From NCBI GenBank assembly GCA_016716665.1, contig JADJVH010000014.1, positions 41,001 to 105,000 on the forward strand: 64,000 nt of DNA, read 5' to 3'. The translations under genes were made by a program, and so were the position numbers. Positions 50,437-59,800 of the stretch are shown piece by piece. The notes under the pieces are model-generated. The model had not been told where the DNA came from. It searched no databases and saw nothing but the letters and a program-made list of their open reading frames with translations. Numbering within the stretch: the first letter of the stretch is position 1; every line of letters starts with the position of its first letter. This stretch comes from Candidatus Opimibacter iunctus (lineage in GTDB: Bacteria; Bacteroidota; Bacteroidia; Chitinophagales; Saprospiraceae).

Positions 50437-53373
50437 GTGAAAAACACCTTTTTGATCATTTTGTCCGTGGGATTGCTCAGTGGGTGCGTGACGAAGAAAA
50501 GCCGGAATGACCAGTCAAAAGTAGGGCAATACTATCACAATCTTACCTCCAGATTCAATGGTTGGTTTAATGCCAATGAACTGGTGATTAAAAGTGTGGC
50601 TACCCTGGAGGAGCAATACCAGGACAATTACAACGAAATCCTCCCGATCTATGAATATGCCGCAGTCGAAAGTGCCGATGCGGTAAAAGCTGATCTGGAT
50701 GAGGCTATAAAGAAGGTCTCTGTCGTGGTGACCCTCCACAAGTATAGTGACTGGGCTGATGATTGCTACCTCCTGATCGGCAAGTCCCTGTATCTCAAGA
50801 AGGACTATGAGGCTGCCGAAAATGCCTACGAATTTTACATGGACGAGTTCCTGCCTACCGGAAAACGGGCCAATTCGAAGTATAAGCGAACCCATAAGGC
50901 TGGCGTTTCGCAAAGCGGTGGAAAATCATCCTCAGAAGTCAAGGAAGCCAATAAGCGGAAGAAGGAGTTGCAAAAGGCACGTAAGAAAGCTGAAAAAGAG
51001 AGGAAGAAATACAATAAGGAACTCCGCAAACGCAAGAAGAAAGGGCTCCCAACCGATGACCTGGTACGTCCGGGTACCACAAAGGCAGCAGACGGCACCA
51101 CGACTATTCCAACCTCAGAGGTAAAGAAATATGAGCCCACAGCGGCCGAACTCAAAGCCAAAGCAAAAGCCGAAGGCGATCAGGCCAACTTTTTCCTGCG
51201 CGCTGCAGCGTATGATGAGGCTATCCTCTGGCTGGCCAAGACCTATATAGAGCGGGAAAACTGGACTGGAGCGGATTACCAGTTCAGGAGGTTGGAAGGT
51301 GATGATGTACTACCACCAAGGGTGTATATGGAACTTCCTGTAGCCCGTGCTTACTATCATATGAAGCGTGGTAATTATCCACAGGTCATTCCTTTCCTGG
51401 AGCAGGCTATCGAGCGGGCCAATAACACTTCATTAAAAGCCCGATACAGCTATATCATTGCACAGTTGTATTATCGGGATGGTAAGATCGATGAAGCGAG
51501 GACCTATTATGAAAAGGCTCTTGAATTTACCAATGATTATGAGATGGAGTTCAACACCCAGCTCGCGATCATCAAGGCATCAGTCAAGGAAAACAGGATG
51601 ACCAGTGCAGAGGCCTTGGATCGGCTCGAGAAAATGGTCAAGGATTCCAAGAACGTCAATTACCTCGGACGCATCTACTACCTGATGGGTACGATGGCGG
51701 TTGATGCAAATGATATTCCCCTGGCCATTGGTCACCTCGAAAAGAGTGTGGAGACGGTTGGTACCGATAAGTTTCAACAGATCGAGAGCCAGTATCTGCT
51801 CGCTACATTGTATATGCAGCAAAAGGATTACGTCTCTGCTGAATCCGCCTACAAGGCCTGTGCAGCAGTCATGAAAGATACAGATCCAAGGTACAAGCAG
51901 GTCAAGAAGTTTGCAGACAACCTCACCGACATCGCGCTCAATCTAAACACGATCACCCTGCAGGACAGCTTGCTCTACCTCTCGACACTGACGCCGGAGC
52001 AATTGAAGATTGTGGCTGTAAACATCAAGCTCAAAAAACAGAAGGAAGCTGAAGAGGCAGCTGCCAAGAGCAAATACCAGGCATCGGCAGGCAATAAGTC
52101 AGCGCCACCTCCGCCTGTAACTGCCGGTGGTGGTAGTGTGCCTCCTCTCCGTGCAGGAGACGAAGCAGCAGGTGTATTCTGGGCCTTTGACCAAAAAAAC
52201 CTTAAGAAGACCAAGCGGGAGTTTGACAGGACGTGGGGAGATATTCCCTTGACCGATTATTGGAGGGTGAGTGCCAAGGCCAGCCAGTTTGCCTCCACAG
52301 CTGAGGCGGTGACCTCCAGTAACGAAGGATCTGTAGGCGTCTATGAAAGTGAAATCGAAGATTTTTTCAAGGATGTGCCAAAGAATGATTCCGCCAGGGC
52401 AATATGCCATTCCAAGATCCGGAAATCAATGTTGCTGCTTGGACAACTATACAGGGACAGGCTTGAGGACTATAACAGCTCTATAGAAATCCTGGAATCA
52501 CTATTGGCCAAGTATCCTGATGCTCCTGAAGAGCTAGAGACATTCTATCAATTGTACCTCTCTGCACTCTCTGCAGGTGATCATGCCAAGGCAGAACAGT
52601 ACAAGGCGATGATCATAGCCCAATATCCTAATTCACGTTTTGCCAAGGTATTGTCAGATCCAAATTTTGCCGCAACCCAGTTGTCTGAGCATGACCGGTT
52701 GGTCAGGTATTATGATGAGACGTTCCTTCTTTTTGAGCAAGGCAAGCATGACGAGGTGTTGTCAAGAATACGTGACCTGGATGAAAAATTTGGAGCCAAT
52801 AATGTCCTGATGGCCAAGTTTGACCTGCTGAAAGCGATGAGCATGGGTGCCACTGTAGGCAAGGAAGCATATGTCGATGGCCTCAAGTATGTCATTGCCA
52901 GGTATCCTAACAGTGATGAAGAGAAGAAGGCAAAAGATATGTTGCTCTTACTGGGTGATAGTGGCTCAGGCAAGGCATATGGAGAGTCAGGACTGGAGGA
53001 TGCAGTCTTTACGATGGAAGAAAATGCATTACACTTTGTAGTTGTATATGTCAGCAACCAGGATCAGGTGAGCCTGGCAGATACCAAGATAGCATTGGCT
53101 GAATTTCATAAGAAGTATTTTGCCCTGGACAACCTCAAAATGGCAAGCCTTGTCTTTGATCCGGCCAAGAACCATTCACTTGTGCTGGTCAGATCCTTCA
53201 ATACCAAGGAGAAGGCAATGACCTATTACGAAACCGCGTTGCGTAATCCGAAGGATTTCCTGCCTTCCAGTGCGATATTCGAAGTGTACCCGATCACACA
53301 GAAGAATTATAGGGAAGTGATCAAGGCGAGGTCACTGGCAGAGTACAAGACGTTTTTCGAAGCGAATTATTAA
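50437..53373 (+). CDS. porW: T9SS-associated TPR lipoprotein (PorW/SprE family)
   Basis: A protein of about 978 residues. The signal KNTFLIILSVGLLSGC is a lipoprotein signal; the mature protein starts at Cys. TPR-like helical repeats follow (for example SDWADDCYLLIGKSLYLKKDY; RYSYIIAQLYYRDGKIDEA). A Lys-rich linker (residues about 160-210, KKAEKERKKYNKELRKRKKK), a second TPR region and a C-terminal domain complete the PorW/SprE plan. PorW is an outer-membrane periplasmic lipoprotein required for type IX secretion and gliding in studied Bacteroidota. GTG 50437 puts the signal at the N-terminus; a TTG at 50404 is an alternative. It would serve the T9SS cargo encoded here. Confidence 0.85.
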   Translation: MKNTFLIILSVGLLSGCVTKKSRNDQSKVGQYYHNLTSRFNGWFNANELVIKSVATLEEQYQDNYNEILPIYEYAAVESADAVKADLDEAIKKVSVVVTLHKYSDWADDCYLLIGKSLYLKKDYEAAENAYEFYMDEFLPTGKRANSKYKRTHKAGVSQSGGKSSSEVKEANKRKKELQKARKKAEKERKKYNKELRKRKKKGLPTDDLVRPGTTKAADGTTTIPTSEVKKYEPTAAELKAKAKAEGDQANFFLRAAAYDEAILWLAKTYIERENWTGADYQFRRLEGDDVLPPRVYMELPVARAYYHMKRGNYPQVIPFLEQAIERANNTSLKARYSYIIAQLYYRDGKIDEARTYYEKALEFTNDYEMEFNTQLAIIKASVKENRMTSAEALDRLEKMVKDSKNVNYLGRIYYLMGTMAVDANDIPLAIGHLEKSVETVGTDKFQQIESQYLLATLYMQQKDYVSAESAYKACAAVMKDTDPRYKQVKKFADNLTDIALNLNTITLQDSLLYLSTLTPEQLKIVAVNIKLKKQKEAEEAAAKSKYQASAGNKSAPPPPVTAGGGSVPPLRAGDEAAGVFWAFDQKNLKKTKREFDRTWGDIPLTDYWRVSAKASQFASTAEAVTSSNEGSVGVYESEIEDFFKDVPKNDSARAICHSKIRKSMLLLGQLYRDRLEDYNSSIEILESLLAKYPDAPEELETFYQLYLSALSAGDHAKAEQYKAMIIAQYPNSRFAKVLSDPNFAATQLSEHDRLVRYYDETFLLFEQGKHDEVLSRIRDLDEKFGANNVLMAKFDLLKAMSMGATVGKEAYVDGLKYVIARYPNSDEEKKAKDMLLLLGDSGSGKAYGESGLEDAVFTMEENALHFVVVYVSNQDQVSLADTKIALAEFHKKYFALDNLKMASLVFDPAKNHSLVLVRSFNTKEKAMTYYETALRNPKDFLPSSAIFEVYPITQKNYREVIKARSLAEYKTFFEANY

Positions 53374-53375
53374 AA

Positions 53376-53617
53376 GAGCTATCAGCTGCCAGCTATCAGC
53401 TTTCAGCTGGGGGTGCAGGGGAGTGCGTGTGGTCAATACGCATGCTAAGCGTTAGTCGTTTTGTAAGTGTAAATACCTCATGTGAATCCAAACACACCCT
53501 CCTGCCCACAGACCTGATAGCTGATAGATCAAACACACCCACACTCCTGCTCACACAGCTGGTAGCTGGTAGCTGGTAGCTGATGGCTGATAGCTGATAG
53601 CTGACGACTGATAGCTT
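53376..53617. repeat. Inverted pair of word-E arrays (AGCTATCAGCTGATAG type)
   Basis: Left part (53376-53412) repeats AGCTATC/AGCTGCC/AGCTTTC; right part (53508-53530 and 53558-53617) repeats CTGATAGCTGATAG and TAGCTGGTAGCTGG. The convergent porW and biotinyl-carrier stop codons lie 3 nt and 1 nt outside. The centre (53413-53507) shows nothing recognisable. Confidence 0.8.
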
Positions 53618-54109
53618 CTAAGTATCAAACTCTACAAGTGCAGCGCCCTTTTCGACAGCCTGTCCCACATTTACCTTGACATTTTTGATCACTGCATGTT
53701 GCGGTGCAACGATCACATTTTCCATCTTCATGGCTTCGAGAATGATCAGGGGGGTACCTTTTTCAACTTCCTGGCCTGTGGTGACTTTAATGCCTGTGAC
53801 CAATCCCGGCATAGGAGCGTGAAGGATGCTTAGCTTTTTGGATTGGGTGCTGTTGAGGCCCATCTTTTCGATCAGGAGATCCAGGTCTGTCAGGAGTACC
53901 GTTTCTTTGATCTCTCCATCAATCTTAAGGGTATATTTTCTTGAGGCAGGATCAGCTGCGATGAGAACGATCGTATGGGCTACTCCATTTTCGAGGAGGT
54001 GGAAGGTATTTTCATTGACCTGGATACAATCAAGATCCTTCCACGCTTCGGGTGTCATTTCAAACCTATGGCCATCGATTTCGACCACAAGGGAGGCTGT
54101 GTCTGTCAT
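53618..54109 (-). CDS. Biotinyl-domain carrier protein (carboxylase BCCP-like)
   Basis: A 163-residue protein. The C-terminal 75 residues are a biotinyl domain with the modified Lys in EAMKMEN near residue 124, flanked by HAPMPGLVTGIKVTTGQEVEKG and VGQAVEKGAALVEFD. The N-terminal half (LVVEIDGHRFEMTPEAWKDLD) resembles the linker domain of acyl-CoA carboxylase alpha/biotin subunits. It should carry CO2 for a propionyl- or acetyl-CoA-type carboxylase encoded elsewhere. It is the last gene of a four-gene overlapping unit (bactofilin, AtpZ, membrane protein, carrier), overlapping its neighbour by 4 nt, an unusual position for this protein. Confidence 0.88.
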   Translation of the reverse strand: MTDTASLVVEIDGHRFEMTPEAWKDLDCIQVNENTFHLLENGVAHTIVLIAADPASRKYTLKIDGEIKETVLLTDLDLLIEKMGLNSTQSKKLSILHAPMPGLVTGIKVTTGQEVEKGTPLIILEAMKMENVIVAPQHAVIKNVKVNVGQAVEKGAALVEFDT

Positions 54110-54504
54110 TGTGCTGTAGTTTGTTTTTGTCTGCCGACTTTATCAAGGAAGATCACTTCAAATACTGTTGACGACACATAGATAATCAGAAACGGCCATA
54201 GAAAGGTATTGTCCGGCGGGACGAATAACTTTTTATAGCCGATGATCAGGGCCAGGCAAACGAGCATTTTCAGGAAAACTGCGATCATGATCAGTTGGAT
54301 ATACAGACGGGTCAGTTTACTTGCGGCAGCTATCCTTGCCGCCACATACATCATGCCGCAGAAGACCACCATCACGAGCATAGAGAAAATTATAAACCCG
54401 AGGTGGTTGCTGACCTTCTGGACTGACCACATCAGGAGAAGATTGAGGACAGCCTGCACCAAGACAGTCATCCCGAGCCCGTGAAGAAATTGCTTAGGAT
54501 TCAT
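54106..54504 (-). CDS. Hypothetical four-helix membrane protein (AtpI-like position)
   Basis: A 132-residue protein with four hydrophobic segments (GLGMTVLVQAVLNLLLMW; LGFIIFSMLVMVVFCGMMYV; YIQLIMIAVFLKMLVCLALII; FLWPFLIIYVSSTVFEVIFL). It overlaps atpZ upstream (11 nt) and the biotinyl-carrier gene downstream (ATGA). By size, topology and place it resembles the ATP synthase-associated AtpI-type protein that follows atpZ in Bacteroidota, but the sequence match is weak and no F0 genes follow here. Confidence 0.65.
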   Translation of the reverse strand: MNPKQFLHGLGMTVLVQAVLNLLLMWSVQKVSNHLGFIIFSMLVMVVFCGMMYVAARIAAASKLTRLYIQLIMIAVFLKMLVCLALIIGYKKLFVPPDNTFLWPFLIIYVSSTVFEVIFLDKVGRQKQTTAQ

Positions 54505-54712
54505 CCTTTTGATTGAGGTCTTTGACTAGTTTGTAGAAGAAGCCTCCGGTAAAGAGAAGGATAAACAGGATGGTGAAATAGGGATCGGATGTGTTCAACG
54601 ATTTATCCACTTTCTGGCCCAACCATGCAGCTATTCCCAACAAGGCAAACAACTGCAGTGCCATACCGCTGTACTTCAGATATTGATTGGACTGCGATGG
54701 TTTCGCCGTCAA
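54494..54712 (-). CDS. atpZ: AtpZ/AtpI-family protein
   Basis: A 72-residue protein with two membrane helices (LKYSGMALQLFALLGIAAWLG and YFTILFILLFTGGFFYKLVK). The pattern around GxAxQLFALLGIAAWLGxKVD and the C-terminal YKLVKDLN are typical of AtpZ, a small accessory protein of F-type ATP synthase thought to help Mg2+ or c-ring assembly. It overlaps the bactofilin gene by 4 nt and the next membrane-protein gene by 11 nt. The order bactofilin-atpZ is one I recall from other Bacteroidota, where atpB normally comes next. Confidence 0.82.
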   Translation of the reverse strand: MTAKPSQSNQYLKYSGMALQLFALLGIAAWLGQKVDKSLNTSDPYFTILFILLFTGGFFYKLVKDLNQKDES

Positions 54713-55176
54713 GACATAGCCGCTTTTGATTTTCCAAGTGTACTCAGTTCAATCACCTCCTCTTCTTCCATATTCAATTTGCGGGTAGTTGCGTTCTGCG
54801 GGCCCATCTTGCATTTCACATTGAATATCGAACCCGGCTGTACCACCAGTTTCTGGGTAGATACATCGCCTTCGATCTTCGCGGTTTCCTTGACATGGAG
54901 TACATCCCCGACGATGAGCACGCCTTCAAAACGGCCTTCGATGACTGCATTCTCACAGGTGATATCGCCTGAGATATATCCGGTAGGGCCGATGATGACC
55001 TTTCCCTTACAAGTCAATGTGCCTTTGAGCGTACCGTCTATGCGAATGTCTTTGTCGGCTTGTATGGTGCCTTCGACATTGGTGCCCTGAACGAGGCTGT
55101 TACTGGAGGTAGAAGACGCAGTGGTGATGATACCATTCGTCTTGTTCTTTTGATCATTCTTTGTATTGCCAAACAT
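54709..55176 (-). CDS. Bactofilin (polymer-forming cytoskeletal protein)
   Basis: A 155-residue protein. The central right-handed beta-helix is visible as a repeat of six-residue rungs: GTNVEGTIQADKDIRIDGTLKG, then CKGKVIIGPTGYISGDITC and AVIEGRFEGVLIVGDVLHV. Short disordered ends flank it. Bactofilins polymerise into filaments or patches on the inner membrane and help to position cell-wall enzymes and determine cell shape. It starts the four-gene unit with atpZ, whose start codon overlaps its stop (ATGA). A word-A hairpin lies about 80 nt upstream. Confidence 0.9.
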   Translation of the reverse strand: MFGNTKNDQKNKTNGIITTASSTSSNSLVQGTNVEGTIQADKDIRIDGTLKGTLTCKGKVIIGPTGYISGDITCENAVIEGRFEGVLIVGDVLHVKETAKIEGDVSTQKLVVQPGSIFNVKCKMGPQNATTRKLNMEEEEVIELSTLGKSKAAMS

Positions 55177-55257
55177 CCCTTAGTAGTATTAAAGCCGTTA
55201 AAAAATAGGTATGTCATGGAGACTATAACCTGACAAAGGGGGCTGTGATAAAGTTAA

Positions 55258-55322
55258 AAAAGAAAAGTGAAAAGTGAAGAATATATTCCCTCACTTTTCA
55301 CTCTTCATTTTTCTTTTTTCTC
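55258..55322. repeat. Inverted pair of word-A arrays after the porP-like gene
   Basis: GAAAAGTGAAAAGTGAAG (left) and CACTTTTCACTCTTCATTTTTC (right) flank ATATATTCCCT; a compact hairpin is possible. The stop codon of the porP-like gene (55323-55325) begins on the next base. This copy lies between two genes on the same strand. Confidence 0.8.
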
Positions 55323-56369
55323 TTAAAACTTAGGACAGTATACGCCGCGGCTTTGCGGACCGCATACCAGGTAGATCATAGAGAATTCAAAACCTCCGTT
55401 TCCACGGCTCTGCTGGCTCAGGCTGGATACGTTGATATCATAACTGAAACCAATACCCCAGTTGTCATAATCAAACCTGGTTGACAGGATGAAGGCATCC
55501 ATCAGCAATGGTTTTTCAAAATGGCGGGCAAGGCGAACCCATGCACCCACCTGGAAGGATTGATCCTGGCCATCAAGGGCAAAACGGAAGCTATTTCCGG
55601 CGTTGATTTCAAGCGATGGACCCTGGGTGAAAAACACAGCACCTGGGACGAGCGATACATCTCCGCCGCCCATTGGGAATTGACCTCCAGCATGTAATAC
55701 AGCCTTAGTATAATATTTTTCAACTTGATCATTAAGACGATAGAATGAAAGGTTCGCCTGATTGAGGTGGTTGATAGCGCCACCAAAATAGAAGTTGGTC
55801 TTCTTGTCCAGGACAGAGAACCATAAGAGGCCTACACCAACATCACCGAAAAGGAAATTGTCAGGAAGATCGCCTTCCCCTGGGTCAATACCGCCATTGA
55901 ACTCCCCATCAGTGACCTGCACAGGCCATTGTTGGTTGGTATAATCGATACTGCGCTGAGATGCTCCTGCCTCAACCCCCAATACCATGTAATGAGATTT
56001 TCTACGGTCACCTCCTACACGGCGGGCATAAGATCCCGAGAGTTTGAGTGTGAGGGTCTGAAAATCCAGGGAACCAGCCACGTCACTCCATACATTGGCT
56101 CCAAAGCCAAAGTTGTCATAGCGGCCTACCGGCATTTTCTGGTCATAGGAAACGCTGTAGGTATTATAGGCGCTCTTGCCTAATACAGAGGCCCATTGGT
56201 TCCTGTAATTACCTACAATACGGGTATTACAATTCATGACACCGGTGAGCGCAGGATTGAGCGTCAGGGGTGACATATAAAATTGTGAAAAGTGGATATC
56301 CTGTCCACGAACAACACTCACGGTTAAAATGAAAACCAGTGATAGATAAAATGCCAGTCTTTTGATCAT
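55323..56369 (-). CDS. PorP/SprF-family T9SS outer-membrane protein
   Basis: A 348-residue beta-barrel protein with signal peptide MIKRLAFYLSLVFILTVSVVRGQ and the family hallmark DIHFSQFYMSPLTLNPALTG directly after it. Further family strands: YRNQWASVLGKSAYNTYSVSYDQK near residue 58 and the C-terminal WGIGFSYDINVSSLSQQSRGNGGFEFSMIY. PorP/SprF proteins work with the T9SS core and, in the SprF-type subgroup, with a specific type-B cargo. A type-B cargo gene starts on the other strand about 480 nt away, which suggests such a pair. GTG 56375 precedes ATG 56369; I use the ATG. Confidence 0.88.
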   Translation of the reverse strand: MIKRLAFYLSLVFILTVSVVRGQDIHFSQFYMSPLTLNPALTGVMNCNTRIVGNYRNQWASVLGKSAYNTYSVSYDQKMPVGRYDNFGFGANVWSDVAGSLDFQTLTLKLSGSYARRVGGDRRKSHYMVLGVEAGASQRSIDYTNQQWPVQVTDGEFNGGIDPGEGDLPDNFLFGDVGVGLLWFSVLDKKTNFYFGGAINHLNQANLSFYRLNDQVEKYYTKAVLHAGGQFPMGGGDVSLVPGAVFFTQGPSLEINAGNSFRFALDGQDQSFQVGAWVRLARHFEKPLLMDAFILSTRFDYDNWGIGFSYDINVSSLSQQSRGNGGFEFSMIYLVCGPQSRGVYCPKF

Positions 56370-56375
56370 AGCCAC

Positions 56376-56739
56376 AAAGCGGTAAAGATTCCTGAATAGC
56401 CAGAGAATTGGTTAAGAAATAAGAGAATGTATAACTTGCTGAAAAGCAGGCAGTATACCCCTAAAGGGTGGTCATTAGCCCATTTCACAGCCAGAAATAT
56501 ACAAAATCACTTTTAAATCACGATAGATTCTATTGGAATTTTAGAACCCACCCACATTTAATAAGGATAGATACAGATAAGGCGAAAAAGATGCCTGAAG
56601 GGCAGCATTTAACGTATTTGCTGTATCAAAAGAGTTGTGAATTGTAACGATTGTCCGACAGGTATGCCTCCGCATGAGGAGTAATGCATGAGACAGGAGA
56701 AGGCGAAGAGGTAAAACAAAGGGTTTCGGTGAGGTAAAA
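56376..56739. other. 364-nt non-coding region between divergent T9SS genes
   Basis: No gene, array or clear hairpin is visible. It must carry the control regions of the porP-like gene and, near its right end, part of the promoter of the type-B cargo gene. Confidence 0.5.
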
Positions 56740-56749
56740 ATGCAAGTGT

Positions 56750-56757
56750 TACTTTTG
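56750..56757 (+). promoter_or_regulatory. Candidate -7 element of the type-B T9SS cargo gene
   Basis: TACTTTTG, preceded 22 nt upstream by TTTC (56724-56727, an imperfect -33). It lies after the ATG at 56740, so that ATG would not be in the mRNA; TTG 56845 is then the likely start. Confidence 0.45.
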
Positions 56758-56844
56758 CTAAGGTGTCTAAAGGCATGGCCCCAACTTCGTGTTTTCAGAC
56801 TATACGAGTCATTTCAAAAAACCAGAACAAGCAATACATACATC

Positions 56845-59800
56845 TTGAGTAAAAGGAGATCATATCATAAGGTGTATGCCATCTTGTACTACACTTTTAC
56901 TTTCTTGACCCTAAGTACGGCTCAAAATCTGGTGCCAAACCCTGATTTTGAAATGTATGACAATTGCCCCTCGAATATCGGATCAGGGTATCTGCATTGC
57001 CTTCCATGGGAAGACGGTAACAACGGCACTTCAGATTACTTCAATGCATGCGATATCACTGGATTCGTTGATGTGCCATCCAATAATTTCGGTAATCAGT
57101 TGGCGCATTCAGGAGACGGTTATGCCGGTTTTTTTGTGCGAAGCCAAACCACAGATTATTTTGAATATATACAAGCTCCCCTCATACAGCCTCTCGAAGG
57201 TGGCGTAACCTATCACGTTAGTTTCTATATCAGCCTGGCGGATGAGTTTTGCGGATCTAAACATATCGGAGCTTATTTTTCATTTCAGCCACCTCCTTTC
57301 ACAGGGAGTGATCGACTTGATGTGGTCCCCCAGATAGACTATGTCATTGATACTTTTCTCTCAGATAATTCAGGTTGGATGTTGATCTCAGGCTGCTTTA
57401 CCGCTGAAGGTGACGAAGCCTATATCACGATAGGTAACTTTCACCTTGCTACTGAAACGGTATTGGATCCTGATTGCTCTCCGGCATTTATTTATTCCTA
57501 TTATTATATTGATGATGTTGTGGTAGAGGAAGGCCCTGATCCTGGAGTCATACCGTTGGATCTTGGGGGCCCTGTGTCTGTGTGTGATTCATTTGTTATC
57601 CAGCCTGGGGTAGACTATGTTGGATATCATTGGGAAGATGGATCAGTGGCAGATTCTCTTTTGGTGATGACGACGGGCAATTATGCCGTCACTATATCTG
57701 ACGGATGTAATGTTGGCCTGGATAGTATTGACATCACGATACAGGGTAGTCCTGCACCGGTCTCTATTGGAATCGATTCCGTGACGATCTGCAATGGTGA
57801 TCACTTTGATATATCGCTGGATCCTATCTGGGACTATCAGTGGAGTAATGGGGATATGACATCAGACGTATCATTGACCTCGTCAGGTACATATTTTGTG
57901 ACCCGCGATGATGGATGCAACCTGACCACAGATTCGATAGTCATGAATGTCGCAAACCCACCTGCTCCCTTCTCCCTTGGTATGGATGCAGCTATATGTG
58001 TCGGATCATCGATCACCATTGAACTGGACAGTACCTGGGGTGCATTTGTTTGGCAAGATGGCAGCACAGCATCTATGTATCATGTGACTATGGATGGATT
58101 ATATGCAGTGACGGTATCAAATGGATGTGGCAGTGCGTCGGATGACATCATGATCTCATCCATTCAATTGCCATCGGTTGAACTTGGTGGGCCTCAGATC
58201 AATTTATGCGCAGGCAATACATTGCTGATCGATCTTGATACATTGGATGCGGCATTTATCTGGCAGGATGGATCAACAGATTCATCTTATCTGGTTTCCA
58301 CCGAAGGGTTCTATTCAGTAACTGTATCCAATCAATGCGGGTCTGACAGTGACACACTTCTTGTCGATCAGATACTGATGCCGACGGTTGATCTTGGGGC
58401 AGATCTGGATTTGTGTTTTGCCCAACTTCCATACCAACTCGATGTCACAGGTTCTCCTGAAGCAACAGATTATTTGTGGCAAGATGGAACTACCATTCCG
58501 GTATTTGTGGTCGCGTCACCAGGAGATTATAGTGTGACGGTTTCAAATGCATGTTTTTCGGCAGCAGATACCATCCATGTCCAGGTCAACAATGGCTTTC
58601 CACAGGTTGTTTTGCCTGCTGACGTGACGATATGCGAAGGTGACACCTTGGTGCTTTTCAATACCGGCACATCAGGTGCCTATACATGGAATGATATGTC
58701 AACTGACACATCCCTGGTTGTCACCTCTGGAGGTTCGTATTCACTGACGGTCACAAATGTATGCGGATCAGGTGCGGATACTATCCATGTTGGGATGATT
58801 GCCTTGCCTCCTTTGCCTGACCTTGGTGCGGACGATATATTATGCCCTGGCGATACATTGCAATTATCACCGATGATATCAGGGTTTTCTTTCTTGTGGC
58901 AGGATATGAGTACAGCGGATTCATTTCTGGTGGTATCTCCGGGCACATACTTTGTACAGGCGACTAATCTTTGCGGCAACTCTGCTGACACCATGGTTGT
59001 ATCGGCAGGAGGCCTTGTACCCCCTTTTGATCTGGGACCAGATACTATGATTTGCCAGGGAAGCACATTGGTATTGGGAGTAAATATCCCTGATGCAGAC
59101 TTCACCTGGCAGGATGGTTCCTCGCTTTCTTCTTTTACCGTCGTCTCGCCAGGAGACTATTATGTAGAAGCTTCCAACTCTTGCAGTTTGGAGTCGGATA
59201 CAATAAGTATTAATTTCCTCGAACCGCCATTGCCATTTGACCTGGGGCCGGATACCACCATTTGTCCGGGCGAATTTATCTTGCTTGAAGCGCCTTCGAC
59301 TGCATTTGAAATCACCTGGCAGGATGGTAGCAACCAGTCAGTTTTTTTAGCTGATGAAGCAATGACCTATCAACTGCGTCTTCAAAATGAATGTGGAGTG
59401 GAGGAGGATAGCCTCACAGTTGAAATTGATACCCTTCAACCAATTCTTGATTTGGAACCTGAGATCCCATGGTGCATGGGGGATACCATAGTTCTTGATG
59501 CAACTCAGGCATTTGATGCCACCTATACCTGGAGTACAGGGGAGCAGACACCGGTCATCTTAGTGACACATCCAGGTCTATATGTTGCAAGTGTTGCTGT
59601 GCCCTGCACGTCAATTTCGGATGAGGTGGAAGTCCTTCAGTCTGCCGAATGCATAGAAAGTAAATTTTATCTTCCTAACGTATTCAGTCCCAACACAGAC
59701 GGTGTCAATGATGTATTCCAGCTTGCAGTAAGTGAGGGCATCGTCATCCTTTCCAACGAGGTTTCCGTTTTCGATCGCTGGGGCAACTTACTATATTATT

